Source of the DNA: Wolfiporia cocos
Taxonomy: Eukaryota > Basidiomycota > Agaricomycetes > Polyporales > Phaeolaceae
DNA: 64,000 nt
Reading direction: 5' to 3'
Assembly (NCBI GenBank): GCA_029448655.1
Contig: JACCLO010000041.1
Location: 32,047-96,046, forward strand
The position numbers and the translations under genes are program-made. The notes below the pieces were generated by a model that ran no database searches, was not told where the DNA came from, and worked only from the letters and a program-made list of their open reading frames with translations. How positions within the stretch are numbered: position 1 is the first letter of the stretch; every line of letters begins with the position of its first letter. Shown piece after piece: positions 31,470 to 43,308 of the stretch.

Positions 31470-32857
31470 TGTCACAAATTTTCCTATATTTTTCCCTATT
31501 TTTCCTAGACTTGTAGTCCAGTTTGTAGCATAGTTAGCGTAGCACGGATACTTGTAGATCACGTGACCCAGTAGAACTAGATGCCGACGGAACCTTCTAG
31601 CAGGTTCCATCCCATTCCACAGATATCACATGTTAATGCTCATATGTGTGACCGCTGACTCATTACACTTGTAGAGTCACCTGCCATCTGACTCATTCAT
31701 AGTCATAGCGCATACGTTATCACTTACGGTCACATGCAACCTGACTCATACCATAGTACCGTAGGTCCTAGTAGTATTAGGGGTCTTGTATTGCATGTGT
31801 CACAGTATTATCTAAACGCCCTATTTTTCCGCTATCCGTAGCCATTTATCCGGTATTTATACGCATAACTACGAGTTATCCAGTACTTATCCCATACGGC
31901 TATAACCTTACGGTTATTATTGCCCTTACGGCTTCTCAACGTACGCTTATGCGCTACTAAGCTAGAATGACACAGCGCTTACACGCTAGTCATGCCCCAT
32001 GACACGTCCGGCTTGCAACCGTACCACGTCATAACCTACGTCATGGACTAGACCTACGGTCTTGTCCAGACTATGATATCATCATGATGTCACCACCATC
32101 ATATGTCTAGGTCCCGACCTATGTATAGACACATGGCACCATACTGGCATCATACCCTCGTCATCAGTCTAGCCCTCGGGCTTACGACCAATGGCACTAA
32201 TGGCTCGGCGCTCCGCCTTAGTCATTCCCCGGGATACAGCCTATGGCAGTTACCCCTCAAGACTCGGCCTTCGGCCTTGTCGTCATACTGGTCTCAACCG
32301 CCCCCATGTGAATGTCTACAGGTAATATGATAGGTTCGCCATTACCGGCTTACCACGGTCTATTTCTAGCACAATCACACATCTATGCCTTATGCCGATA
32401 CCGTACCAGTATCACATGCTAACCCTTCTATTCGTAGATGGATCTTCCTTCCGTTGATGGTTACTCAGCCACAACGCCATACTAGGTACATACTGTATAG
32501 TAGTACCAAACATGTATATAAGATAGGGACTAAGCGTCCTATACGTCTTAGTTCTATTCTTCTAGGCTATGCGCCTAAGAATCCTCTCACTTAGCTGCAC
32601 TAGAATAGTCTACCTTACCTCCCTCCCCACTGGAGGATAAGTGGTGAGTCCCACAGACTGTTCTGTGTCAGCATGTATATATACTGGAACAGTCTGAGCG
32701 TTACAACTCAGTTCTGTTCTCCTCGATATTGAGCTACTGCCTAACAAGCAACCTCATCGCTCATACACTTTTACTTGCTATCTCTTCTTGTGTGTGTATA
32801 CCTCTAAGCCGCCCTCAAGAAACACTATTAGTGAGTATTAGGTTTGGGTTTGTGTCA
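31470..32857 (+). repeat. 3' LTR of the dUTPase gypsy element (with nested solo LTR)
   Basis: Starts TGTCACAAATT after the polypurine tract and ends GTTTGTGTCA. Interrupted by a solo LTR at 31798-32670; the remainder is about 510 bp. The TATATATA box lies directly after the nested element, followed by the imperfect stem CTGAG/CTCAG (32,694-32,711) and AGTTCTGTTCTCC. The 5' LTR is not in the window. Confidence 0.8.
31798..32670 (+). mobile_element. Nested solo LTR in the 3' LTR
   Basis: 873 bp, TGTCACAG...CTGTGTCA, duplication GCATG at 31793-31797 and 32671-32675. Related to the array LTRs, in the opposite orientation to them. It contains GTATATAAGATAGGGAC and TTAGTTCTATTCTTC. Confidence 0.9.
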
Positions 32858-33301
32858 CCGTGATCCGTGATCGGGATTGGGTTGCCAGCCAATAGCAGTA
32901 AAGCCTGTTGGCTATACTTAGCTATGGTGCCATAGTTGCATGAGCATGGTGTGCTCATGATGTCATAGGCAGTGTGCCTTGATGATGTAGTGGTCTAGCT
33001 AGACTGGCTAGACTGGGTGACGTAGTGGTGACGTGTCTGTCATGGTGACATATGTCGTGACTTGCTTCTGGTGTTATCCATGTGGATTGATAGGCCGCGT
33101 GGTTGATAGAAGAGCTTGACTAATAGTCTATGACTAGCGTGTCGCATGTGTCGTATCAGCTTAATAGTGTGTAAGTACCTTGTGTAAGTGATAAGGGTTG
33201 GCAATGGGATAAGTCCCTGATAACTGATAGGTAGACGTATAAATCCTAGAATAATTGCTATAAATAGCAGAAAAATGGCCATGTCCTGTAAATACTGTGA
33301 C
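32858..33301 (-). repeat. LTR fragment, minus orientation
   Basis: The right end matches the array LTR start read in reverse (GTAGACGTATAAATCC..ACTGTGACA). The left part is missing, so this is a truncated LTR. Confidence 0.6.
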
Positions 33302-33337
33302 ATGGCACAGACTAGTCAGTCTTAATGATGCAGCAAG

Positions 33338-33757
33338 TGTCACAGATTTTGGGTCCCCTTCAGTAATCAAACCAAGGCACTAGTGGTACTGAAGTCACAT
33401 GATGGTTTGGCCCTCATCAGGTAGTATAGCGGTATAACATCTAGCATAGCGTGGCACCCTAGAGGCACATGACTTGCTTACATATACAGAGGCTGTGTAG
33501 ATAGTGCATGGACCCTTACGTTAGGGTAGGCCCTAAGGCCCACCTGCGCTCATCCTCATGTATATATAGTATGTCGTCTGAGGCTTACACCTCAGACTTG
33601 TCAATCTCGTTGTTGGGGGCGTTTCCCCTCTTAGCTGGCATTCTTAGTCTTGCTGGTCTTGTGTGCCCACCTCGCCTCGCTATGGCCCCAAGGCCCCTTA
33701 GCAACTAGGTGTTGTACTTCTACCTATTCGGTATTGGGGGTATATTAGATGGTAGTG
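33338..33757 (+). repeat. LTR, plus orientation, right end unclear
   Basis: Starts TGTCACAGATT. TATATATA near 33,561 is followed by the perfect hairpin GTCTGAGG-CTTACA-CCTCAGAC (33,576-33,597) and AGACTTGTCAATCTCG. It resembles the solo LTR at 41,251. No matching duplication was found; it abuts a minus-strand pol scrap. Confidence 0.6.
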
Positions 33758-33912
33758 AGCCTATGCCACTTTGTGACAAGCTCCTTGTAATCCTTAGTGA
33801 CCTTGTTGTCTAGCAATGCTTTACAAATCTCTCGGAGTATCGGTTCATCCAATTCTGGCACCACATGGGAGGTATCAAGAGCCATTGCCATGAACTCTCG
33901 CTCGAAAAATTC
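33758..33912 (-). pseudogene. Gypsy pol scrap (between RNase H and integrase)
   Basis: Minus-strand translation gives EFFEREFMAMAL..LDEPILREICKALLDN followed by KVTKDYKEL, clearly related to FARELAILAF..DDELQREIHKALLDN followed by EVTKDYKGL of the element at 29.2 kb. About 50 codons remain. It is a relic of another gypsy copy, cut by the LTR at 33,913. Confidence 0.75.
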
Positions 33913-34150
33913 TGTCACAAATCTAGGTCACGCTAGATACTAGGACGTTATGGAGCAGTAACTAGGGTATATTCCCCCTAAGGTGGTGACCTGAATACAA
34001 TAGGCACCAAGCATGGGAATATGAACTGCAGATATAGCCGGACCCTTGATAACAGCCAAGCTGTTATCATAGCCCTTTTGGGGGAGTGGCTATATTGCCA
34101 CTCATGAGCACATTGCATTGGGTCCAGGTGCGTCTTGTGATATCAGTCCT
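33913..34150 (+). repeat. Solo LTR of the small TRIM-like family
   Basis: Plus-oriented relative of 8714-8981, starting TGTCACAAATC. It keeps two perfect hairpins, TGATAACAGC-CAA-GCTGTTATCA and GAGTGGC-TATATT-GCCACTC. The right end is approximate. Confidence 0.6.
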
Positions 34151-34472
34151 GCACTTCCATAATTGACATCCAATGTGCTGCTTGACATGCTCACCACACT
34201 TGGCATGCCAAACCAGTACTCACACCTGATTGGCTAGTGTACATCATCAGGTGATAAGTTAGTTGTAGTAATTGGCACAAGATTGACAACAGAAAGTGTG
34301 CCCAGCGTCTGCAGACAATTCTCCTTCAGTGATGGGGGTAGCAGAACAGTGTTGAACTTTGGCACCTTGAGCTTCCCATTCCCACACCTGGCCTGTGTCA
34401 ACCATTGCATCTCTGGGGATTTGCATACTCAGCTCACTCTCATTCTCATACACATTCAATGAGGGCTGTGTG
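34151..34472. other. Unassigned, joined to 35,436-35,860 before LTR insertion
   Basis: A minus-strand frame at 34,459-34,259 has a CCQSC cluster but no recognised domain. Removing the LTR at 34,473-35,430 joins this stretch to 35,436 onward. Confidence 0.25.
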
Positions 34473-35430
34473 TGTCACAGATTCTGAAAAGAGGTACCCC
34501 CGCCTGTCTCAAACCCACGTTCTTGGGTAGTACCCCATCATGTGTCTTTGTATGGACTTAGCAGTGTAGCGTAATGGTACAGGTCGCCCCACCCATAGAT
34601 GGTCACATGGTCAGTAGCTTAGATACTACAGCACATGACTTAGGTAGCACTCAGCAATACGCACAGACCCTGCCTTTAGGGTGGGTCTCTAGTATACAGT
34701 GACAGTGTTCCTCATGTACTTAAGCTGTGACACTCTGGGGCTTACTCCCCAGAGTGTCACAGATATATACTGTTGAATACACACTCACTATAGCTTTATG
34801 AGCACTGCTGTACATGCATTTGCCCATCTACACAATGTTATTCATCTCCCTTCGTCCTGTAGTTACTGTAACAACCCTGCACCACTCGTCGATCAGCGCC
34901 CTTAGGGTAGGCGCACGTGCCTCTACCCATAACATGGTCACACTTTCATTACATACTCATGACTAGTTACTGTTATGCCTGACCTCATAGTTACTGCGCA
35001 CAGATCAGCACTTCAGGGTAGACACACTAGCGTACACGCAGATGTATATAAAGTATGACAAATGAGGCCTTATGCCTCATTCTTAGGATTTTCGGCAATT
35101 GGGCCTAACCAGCCCTTTCATTCTCTATGGCTATGGGCCACTCTGCTGTGCTGCTCATCTGACTTGACTGGACAAATGCCACAACCCCTAGCTGTCATCC
35201 CTCTAACTGAGCACCAGAGTCAACGACAATACTAGGACACGCCAGCAGGCATATACGAGATCCCCAGCAGGGCCAGTCCCACAGACACAGGGTATGTCTG
35301 TGTCACAGAGCTGTTATTCTCGATGATGAGGCTTGTCCTCTCTTTACTCCAAGTCTTATGCATGCTAGTCCAAGGGTTCTGCTCTATGTGACAACTCTAG
35401 ATGACGGTACACCCTTGGCATTTTGTGTCA
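34473..35430 (+). mobile_element. Solo LTR containing another solo LTR
   Basis: TGTCACAGATTC...TTTTGTGTCA with duplication GTGTG at 34468-34472 and 35431-35435. The promoter hairpin is CTCTGGGG-CTTACT-CCCCAGAG (34,733-34,754). The nested LTR sits directly after its 3' arm. Confidence 0.9.
34755..35305 (+). mobile_element. Nested solo LTR
   Basis: 551 bp, duplication CAGAG at 34750-34754 and 35306-35310. The hairpin AATGAGGC-CTTAT-GCCTCATT is at 35,061-35,081, following GTATATAAAG. Confidence 0.9.
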
Positions 35431-35435
35431 GTGTG

Positions 35436-35860
35436 AGCTCACACATGAGAGGGTCTGGCTCATAACTTGAGGTTAATGTCCCAGCGAGTTTGCATGGCAT
35501 TTATAAACTCTGCTGTGGCTGGTGCACTGATGCTGTGGATGGGTGCTTAGTGCACACCACACCATGCACAAGTTAACTACTAGAGGGGCAATGCAGGTAT
35601 GCGCACAAGCTTTAGTCTTATTACTAGCATATATACTTGTAACCAATTGTATTTATGGATTGTGTTTGGCAGCAACCTCGCACATTAGTCACTGGCATAG
35701 TGTGGTGGCTAACATGAGCTTCTATGTCCTCTACCCACTCTATGTGGAGCACACAACTTGGAGTGCACATCAGATGAAACATGGCTCTGCAATTGTCCTC
35801 TTGTCACCAGAAACTCCACCCCTAGGATATACGCTAATGCTAGGCTAGCGCTAGGGAGAT
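35436..35860. other. Unassigned
   Basis: Continues 34,151-34,472. A plus-strand frame of 101 codons (35,543-35,848) has two hydrophobic stretches but nothing recognisable; I do not support it as a gene. Confidence 0.25.
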
Positions 35861-36400
35861 GCACATGCATAGGTAGATAAGCATTCACTTATCTTATCTC
35901 AATATGGTCACATGTCATCACTGAGTAGTTACAGCATTACCTAGTCATGTGAGACACAGTCACAGTATGCACAGGCCACGCCATTAGGTCAGGCCTTGTA
36001 GCTACAGTACGTAGCATCTCCATGTATATAAGTAGGTAGAATCTGAGGATTATCCTCAGTTCTACTCTTCTCGGCCTAGGGGGCATGTCCCCTGGGAACC
36101 TCTCAACCCTCTGCTGCATGTGCGTGTGAGCCAGCGGACTGCTCTGCAACAAGCCTGCTGCATCCTACTTGGACATGGGGGTCTCTATTTATTGCATCTC
36201 CTAGTTTTGTCTTTAGCCTGCTAGTCTGGGGCATACCGGTACACTCATGGGTCAGTACCTCGGGCTTCATGGCAGGTCGTCTCAATAGACAGCCATCCTG
36301 TTCTCCCTACAAGGATGGGTAGCCTTTAGGCCTAGGTTAGAAGGTATAGAGGCATCCCCACTAGCATGGGTAGCATGGTCACAAGTATGTTCCCGTGTCA
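35861..36400 (+). repeat. LTR, plus orientation (start approximate)
   Basis: Relative of 7626-8244. Contains GTATATAAGTAGG, the hairpin CTGAGGA-TTA-TCCTCAG (36,043-36,059), CAGTTCTACTCTTCTCGG and the end TTCCCGTGTCA at 36,400. Its left boundary is not resolved. Confidence 0.55.
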
Positions 36401-38525
36401 CCTCTGCTGCTCAATAATCTCGGCTGCCTGGTGCAACTTGTGTATAGCATATTCTATGTCTGTTTGGTCTTGATTGTCAGGCTAGGATGTGAAGGTGAGT
36501 ATATCTCTATTTTACTTGTTATATACATACTGCAAACCCACTGCCGCTGCCAGCTCATGTGCGCAGCAATCCATCACGACCAGTTGGTGGGCCCTTTTGA
36601 GGCGAGGAGAGTATCTGAAATGTGATAACAAACTGGTGAGTCTCTCACTTTTGGCTCATGATCTGCTGAAGTACTGGCAATGACACTACAGGGGCCTCTT
36701 TGGTGTCGGAATCTTGAAGCATGATTGGATCGTCCCAGCTGCAGATGTGTCAGCACCAGAACATGGGGCATTCACTCCATCCATGCATGATCTCGGTAGA
36801 CTCCGGTGGAGGTGCGACTATGCCATTCACCATGACGGTGTAGAATGGCTGAACATGGAGCCACTGCACTGTGACCCACCACGATGATGGTATAGGTGTG
36901 GAAACTTCTTGCACAAGGTGCTTGTAGAGAAGGTACACATGATATTTCTGAGCTCCACAGTTGCATGTCCACGTCATAATGTCTGTATTGTAGATGCTGT
37001 TAATTGGAGTCTGAGCAAGATGTTCCCGTGACCTTCTGAAGGCTCTTGCATATGGGTAAGTGATCATGAATGCCCTTCACAATGCTTTGTAATGATCTGT
37101 GCAAGGGTCAGTTGATATGGCGGAGCACTTTTGTGATGATTGCATGCATGGTGAGATCAATGGGCAGGTGATTATAGCAGTGCAGAACTAGCTGCTTGAG
37201 ATTCTGCCAGAGCACCTCAACCATCATTGTTATACACTTGCATGGTATGCTTGATGTGTACACCACATGCACCCAGAGACACCAGCAATCATGCGAGTAC
37301 CAGGAGCTCCAGAGGTAAGCTCATACCTCATGAAGATTATTGAGTTTATAGTGTTGATACATCTCATCAATAGCATCTTGTCGAATGTCCTTGGATGTTC
37401 AGCTCTGCCCATGCCATTTAGGGAGAAAATGGTGCTGTGATGCATGCTTTGTGAAAAGCTAGAGGATAGGCAGTCGGTGTGGTGTCAGGCAAAAGACATA
37501 GCCAGGCTTTGCTTGCTTCATTGTGCTGATTGCTCTGTCATCACAAGGTGAGCTTTCTTGGAGCTCTTCAAGTGCTTCTGCAAACTCCTCAACCTGATGC
37601 TGCAGATCATCTAGGTCTCAATCCCACTCAGCATCATTCCAATTGTCATGTTTATGACCTATCCAGCCCATTTCTTCATCACTTTCATCTGCATGTAGAT
37701 CAGGTGGGAGTATGCCCTGGCCACTCAGGTGTTCAATGTCAAAGTCTTTGGCATCTTCGGTTTCACTCTTCACAGCAGGATGGCCTGCCGGGATGGGCTG
37801 AGTCTAAGTGGGGCAGTGACAGGTGATGACAGATGGATACCCATCAATGAGAAGCCGGATGCGATGGAGAGGCTTCACAGGAGGGGCAGGTAGCTAGTAC
37901 ATATAATATGAATTAATGAGAATAAAGTCCCATTCCACAATGTTGGAAATAAAACAAACGACTGAGCCTGTCTGTTGCAGGTATGGTATGAAGTTAGCTT
38001 TGATGTAAGAGAACTCATGGCAAGCTTCATTGACATCATAGAATGCAGGTGTCTCCTTGTTCTTTGCTAAGCACTGTTTCACTGCATGGAGTGCATGCCA
38101 GAAACATAGCTGATGTTTTGCCTGTGGCCATGTGTTCCTCATTGCATTGATTTCTGACCAATCCTTGTCTGATAATGTATATCTGGGTTGACACCAAGGT
38201 CCTTCAGCTCACCAAGAAATCTCTCAAGCACAACTTGCTTGACACCCTTATCGGCTTCCTTGTTTGTCGATATCAGTAAGAACACAAGTGGAATACCCAA
38301 CCCATGTGCATCTGCAACTGCACCAAACAGTCCAAAATTGGTCCTGTTTGTGTTCCCTAGACAGATTCAATCTCAGTAATTTACTTACGTAGCAAGCTTG
38401 CATAGCACACACACATGTTGAATCCATTGCAAGCTCCTGTGTATTGGAGGCCCACTCCTCAATAAAATCTGTGACTTAGAAGGCAACTGCCTGAGTGCTG
38501 GGCTCAGCTTGCACATCTAGCAGAG
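36401..38525 (-). pseudogene. MULE-type DNA transposase remnant with SWIM finger
   Basis: The minus strand carries the MULE transposase core in two registers: FGAVADAHGLGIPLVFLL, then KEADKGVKQVVLERF (about 38,330-38,190), then DKDWSEINAMRNTWPQAKHQ and LCFWHALHAVKQCL (about 38,160-38,050). Further left, near 36,980-36,900, is a SWIM-type zinc finger, MTWTCNCGAQKYH followed by LLYKHLVQ, where the usual Cys of the CxH pair is Tyr. Stops and frameshifts throughout show it is dead. Mutator-like elements of this type are common in agarics. No terminal repeats were identified. Confidence 0.7.
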
Positions 38526-39450
38526 TGACACAGACTCACCAGTCTGTGGGACCGGCCCACAGGCCGGGGACAATCCCCCAAAGCCAGTGCATCAGTGCAC
38601 ATCCTAAGCCAATGGGTATGCAGGCAAGGCCCTTGGCTAAGGTACCACCCAGACGGGCAAGGTGAGGAGGAGAGACCCAGGCAGACTGGCACACACACAG
38701 ATGAGGTGGTGAGAGAGGGGCTACAGCCCAGACATCAAGAATCTTAGAGATGGGGAGTAAGCCCCATCTTGTCACGGTTTATACCACAAGATATTGACCC
38801 TACATCCCTCGCTTTAGGTCTCTTGGGGTTCCACTGAGCGCACGGTCTCCTCATACCTCTAGTTACCTCCACGTCAACCATCTCACATAGTACATCACGT
38901 TACCTGGTAGATAGTGCCTATGATGGGCACACATTCCGTCACCCGCATTATAACATCACAGTATGTACATCATATGGTCATGGTAGCACATGATCCTTAG
39001 TTATGGCACACAGGCCATTACATTAAGGTAGTCATAGCATACTGATCCATGTACATAAATACACCGGGATGAGGTCTTACAACCTCATCCTTTAGATTCT
39101 CGATGTTGGGCTATGCCCCTTCTTCATACTGTCTGAGGGTGCACACCAGTCTTACTGCTGAGTATTCACTTGCTCATCTGGGATGCACCATTGGCAACAC
39201 ATGTCGCCACCTCAGCAATGAGGTCACCCTGGTCACCACTGCATTCCTCTGATGGTACCTTGTGGATGTGTTGGATTCCCCGGCAGGGCTGGTCCACAGA
39301 CCTATGTAAGTCTGTGTCACATCTTCTACCCTTTAAGTATGTACATGGGAGCGCAACATGTCTACCCTTAAGTGCTGGCCTGTGTGCAGCACCATCCTAA
39401 CGGCTGAGGTAAGAGAGTATGTAGCGAGCATGTAAACTACTGTAGTGACA
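38526..39450 (-). repeat. LTR, minus orientation, with nested solo LTR
   Basis: Starts TGACACAGACTC on the plus strand. Minus-strand hairpin AGATGGGG-CTTACT-CCCCATCT at 38,769-38,748. Interrupted by 38,770-39,319. The right end (GTAGTGACA at 39,450) is tentative because the flanking 5-mers do not match. Confidence 0.6.
38770..39319 (+). mobile_element. Nested solo LTR
   Basis: 550 bp, duplication CATCT at 38765-38769 and 39320-39324. Hairpin GGATGAGGT-CTTACA-ACCTCATCC at 39,067-39,090. Confidence 0.9.
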
Positions 39451-40499
39451 GGGAGTGACCATAATGTGAGTGATGCATGGGTGCGCACTACCCCGGAGTG
39501 CCTATCTACGGGTCAGGTGGTCATTGCCAGAGCGCCATTACTGGCATCTCTATCCCTATGCCACATGACTCAGCACCATTACTGGTGCCTTGTCATCTAT
39601 GCTTACCCCTATGCTTACGTTTACGTGCATGGACTCTGGGGCTTTTGGGCAAGCTCTTAGGTACTGGTGCACCCACATGTACTTATGCACTGGCATGAGG
39701 ACTTACATCCTCATGTCTAGCATTCTTGACATTAGGGTAATGACACCCTCTTTCATGCTGTCTACTGGGCTGCCACTCTGCTCTTAGTTCACGACATGCT
39801 AGTCTGGGGATGTCAGACCTTGCCAACCCGCCATACTGCCAACAAGACTGCTCGTTGCCCTGCCTTCCCTTGACGCCATGGGGCCTGGGACCTGTCATGG
39901 TCTATGTCACAGAATGCCCAGAGGGGCATTCCTAGGACAATTCACTCCTCGCTATCACAGTATGGGCACTGCTATGTGCACGCGTGCCCCTCTCTGCTTA
40001 GTTACTTCACATCATCCCTTGATGCCAGTAGAATCACCTGACCCAGTAGATTAGTGCTAGTCAGGCAGCACACGTATCAGGTACTCACGTTCATGGTCAC
40101 CACTGTAGTCACATGTAGCATTACAGTCACCCTTAGTTACGGCGCACAGGCCTGTACTTTAGGGCATCCCTACATATGCTCCTGTCATGTACTTAAGTAG
40201 ATGACAGATGGGGCTTATCCCCATCTTTTGGATTTTCAGCAATGGGCTTAGGCCCCTCTCTTGCATCTTGCTGTGGGTCTGCACCAGTCATACTACTGAG
40301 TTCTCTACTCGCTCATCTGGGGGCTTGCCTTCGTAGGCATAAGGTGACTCTGTTTAACCCTGCATAACTTGGGTGGCACCTCGATAGGTGTGTAGGGTTC
40401 CCAGCAGGGCCAGTCCCACAGACATTTGTGAGTCTGTGTCAGTCTATTGGAGATATTCCCTGGCTATGGGCCAGTCCCACAGATGGTACATCTGTATCA
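39451..40499 (+). repeat. LTR, plus orientation, with nested solo LTR
   Basis: Hairpin CATGAGGA-CTTACA-TCCTCATG at 39,694-39,715, then CTAGCATTCTTGAC. The end CATCTGTATCA at 40,499 is reached after removing the nested LTR. The start is not resolved. Confidence 0.6.
39905..40441 (+). mobile_element. Nested solo LTR
   Basis: 537 bp, duplication GTCTA at 39900-39904 and 40442-40446. Hairpin AGATGGGG-CTTAT-CCCCATCT at 40,206-40,226. Confidence 0.9.
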
Positions 40500-41250
40500 G
40501 CATGCATGCTCCTGATCATCAAGTTGAAGATCATCATCTCCAATGTTGATCTGGGCCTTGAGCTCAAATGGCCCTACAATCTTACCCATCACTGTCTCCA
40601 TAAACTCCTTCAACAACATAACATCAGTCTCAGCTTCATCATCTTCCTCATCATTGAGAGCCTTCCACTTTGTGTGTCTTTGTTCATTTTCCTTGTACAT
40701 GCACTCTCAGCTTTTTTGCATGGCCTTCTAGGCAGGTCTTAGACATCATGGGTAATGTATGCAGGCATGCAGGATGGAAGGAGGTCACTGGCTAATGTTG
40801 CCACAAGTCTTGCCTGCTTACAATTTCCTGCTGATTCATCACTTATAATTTTTATCTAAATGTGAGAAAATACTCTGAGCGTGAGAACAATTATCGCTCT
40901 ATTACTTTCAGTTAAAGGTCGGCATGGTGCATGCTAAGCGCCCATCTGCAGTGTCGGTGCACCAGCCACAGTGGAATATGAAAAGGTCATGCAAACTTGC
41001 TGGGACATTAACCTCAAGTCTGGCTCATATTGGATGTCAAGGTGCACTTGTGGGTGTGGCCCTTACCCTTGCTGCCCAATGGGACCAAGAATGGCTGTGG
41101 TGTGGGGGCGGAGACGGCAGAGAAGGTCAAGGAGATGTCTCAGACACTATCCTGTGCAGTGCCCAGGCACACTTAATCTTGTTTCCAGTGCTGGGTGGAG
41201 GTGGGGGCAGAGGTGAGGTCGGACACAAGGCAGTGCACTCAGTCTCACAG
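40500..41250. other. Unassigned; holds an acidic minus-strand frame and a short duplicated segment
   Basis: A minus-strand frame at 40,700-40,497 (MGKIVGPFELKAQIN, then acidic) is protein-like but unidentified. About 65 bp near 40,930-40,995 is repeated in diverged form at 43,090-43,160 (GCTAAGCGCCCATC..GCAAACT). Confidence 0.3.
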
Positions 41251-41718
41251 TGTCACAAATTTTGAGGCTAGGCACCTGGCTGGGCATTTACTCAGGATTT
41301 GCCCTCTGCGTGGGTCGAACGCATTGACTGATGCACAGGAAGTCACGTGACATGGAGATTAGATAAGGAGTCGTTGATTAGGGATTGCGGACCGTCCTCC
41401 CCGCCGGGCCGCTCACATGATGTAGTTGTAGATGACACCTTATGGCATGACGATCGCGACGTCGTGCATGGCCCCCTTTAGGGTGGGCCGCGACTCAGTA
41501 GTTACGCCATCTCTACATGTATATATACTACGTCATCTGAGGGTTACACCTCAGACTTGTTCTTCTCGATGTATGGGTGATAGCCCTCCTCTCTTGATCA
41601 CTACAGCATGCTGCCTGACTCCGCCTCGCCTTGTCTCAACAACTCGGCGTTGTACCCTGGGTCTTAGTACTTATAGGGGTAGGACAGGGATAGAGGTATG
41701 CCAGTCAAGTTTGTGTCA
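41251..41718 (+). mobile_element. Solo LTR
   Basis: 468 bp, TGTCACAAATTTTG...GTTTGTGTCA, duplication CACAG at 41246-41250 and 41719-41723. TATATATA is followed by the hairpin TCTGAGG-GTTACA-CCTCAGA (41,536-41,555). Confidence 0.9.
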
Positions 41719-42062
41719 CACAGCATTTCAGTACAATGTACAATACAATCATACAAATGATAGCATCACTTCATGAGGATTGTTTTAGCTGAGCTATATG
41801 CAGGTGCAATATGATGCAGGCAAGCACCTGGGCATGATAAATTCACTGTGGCAATCCAGTGTTGGAACATCCAGGCAAGTGCGTATCCGATTGCCGGCTG
41901 GGTATACCATGCAGTGACACTAGCATACTTGAACAAGTCAGAAAGATGTGCCTTAGAGATAAGGGTACCCCTTATTATTGTAGAATTTAGGCTGTACATG
42001 CTTTGCATGTTTGCCTCCCCGCCCCAAGGATGAGACAAACCACTGTCCAACATTGTTGTTTC
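41719..42062. other. Unassigned
   Basis: A minus-strand open stretch (42,092-41,766) runs into the MITE. No domain recognised. Confidence 0.25.
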
Positions 42063-42921
42063 TAGTGATGTGCCAGGCCCAGCCTGGCTCAAAAGCCCTG
42101 GCTTTGGCCTGGCTTGGACAGCCCACAGCTTTTCAAAACCTCAGGCTGGGCCCTCATTGACGGCTCACGGCTTGGCCCAGCCTAGGCCCCGGCTCGACCA
42201 TGGCCTACTACTGCTAAGATAATCATCACTTTAGCTTCAGAGCTTGAGATTCACCTTTGCCAAACCTTTCCCAGATGAAATAGAACCTTGAATCCTCCTG
42301 TCACAGATTTAACTGGCAGTCCCAGACCAGTGTCTGTGGAGACATACGTCTAACACCCCTTAGCCAAAAGGGCCACTATAACAGCTCAGCTGTTATAGGC
42401 AGGACACGCTATATGTGTAGTTCATATTCCCACGCTAGGCACTTATATTGCACCGTTGAGTATTTGGCTTAATACTTGGCATGGTTGGCCTTTCTGGTAT
42501 TATATGTGCCACCTGGGATTCCAACCCCAGATATTCCGTGACACCTCCAATCTATAGTAGGATTAAGTGTGAAATAATCACTCACCAGTGCAGCATTCAG
42601 TAGCGTGCCTGCCATATGGGGAATCATATAGGCACCCGAAAGTGAGCGGCAGGCTTCAATGTTGAGGACTTGACTTTTCTGTAGTTTTAAATAAACAAGA
42701 TAGGTGCACAATGATTGAGTTGAGCATATAACTGGCCTGTATGGGCTTATATTGTGCCTGCCAGATATTGTAGCCATTAAGATCCCTAGGCCGGGGCTCA
42801 ACAGCTTGGCCCGGCCTGGCCTGTATCTCAGGCCAGGCCCTGGGCCATCTCAAGCCATGCTGTAAAGCCCAGCTTGGCCCGGCCCGGCTCATGGCCCAAA
42901 GCTGGGCCTGGCACATCACTA
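42063..42921. mobile_element. hAT-like MITE copy 3 (interrupted by a small LTR)
   Basis: Ends TAGTGATGTGCCAGGCCC and its reverse complement. Perfect 8-bp duplication GTTGTTTC at 42055-42062 and 42922-42929. About 610 bp after removal of the nested element, matching copy 1 closely. Confidence 0.9.
42299..42543 (-). mobile_element. Solo LTR of the TRIM-like family in MITE copy 3
   Basis: 245 bp, duplication CCTCC at 42294-42298 and 42544-42548. Shares TTCATATTCCCACGCT with 8.85 kb and the hairpin TATAACAGC-TCA-GCTGTTATA. Confidence 0.85.
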
Positions 42922-42929
42922 GTTGTTTC

Positions 42930-43308
42930 TTGCACCGCTCACTTCGTTCGCTCTCTTTCACGCGATCCCGACGCTTGCTTCAACAATCCAGGTCCTAGTG
43001 GTGGCACCTGCTAGTGAAGCTTGCACCTATTCCATCCAATAGAGACTGGGAGGAGAGAGGGGGCAGGGCGGGGGAGGAGGGCTGCTCGAGGACGGGGCGC
43101 ACGCTAAGCGCCCATCCGCAGTCAGCCACAGCGGAGTTCGAAAAGGCCATGCAAACTCGAAGTCCCTGATCTCTCGCTCTCGTTCTCTCGTGACGACGGG
43201 ACATTATAAACTCAAGTGTAAGACCCTGCCATCATGTAGCAGGATTAACTACCCTTCAGCTAACACTCGTATCAGTGATAACGATAACGAAGAGGTCGCC
43301 ACACCGAA
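42930..43308. other. Unassigned, possible upstream region
   Basis: Contains the second copy of the short repeat seen near 40.93 kb. No gene supported. Confidence 0.3.

Noticed and set aside
34725..34762. A 16-bp perfect hairpin in the LTR at 34.73 kb
   Set aside because: Only the inner 8 bp (CTCTGGGG/CCCCAGAG) belong to the LTR. The extension comes from the start of the nested LTR (TGTCACAG) inserted beside it.
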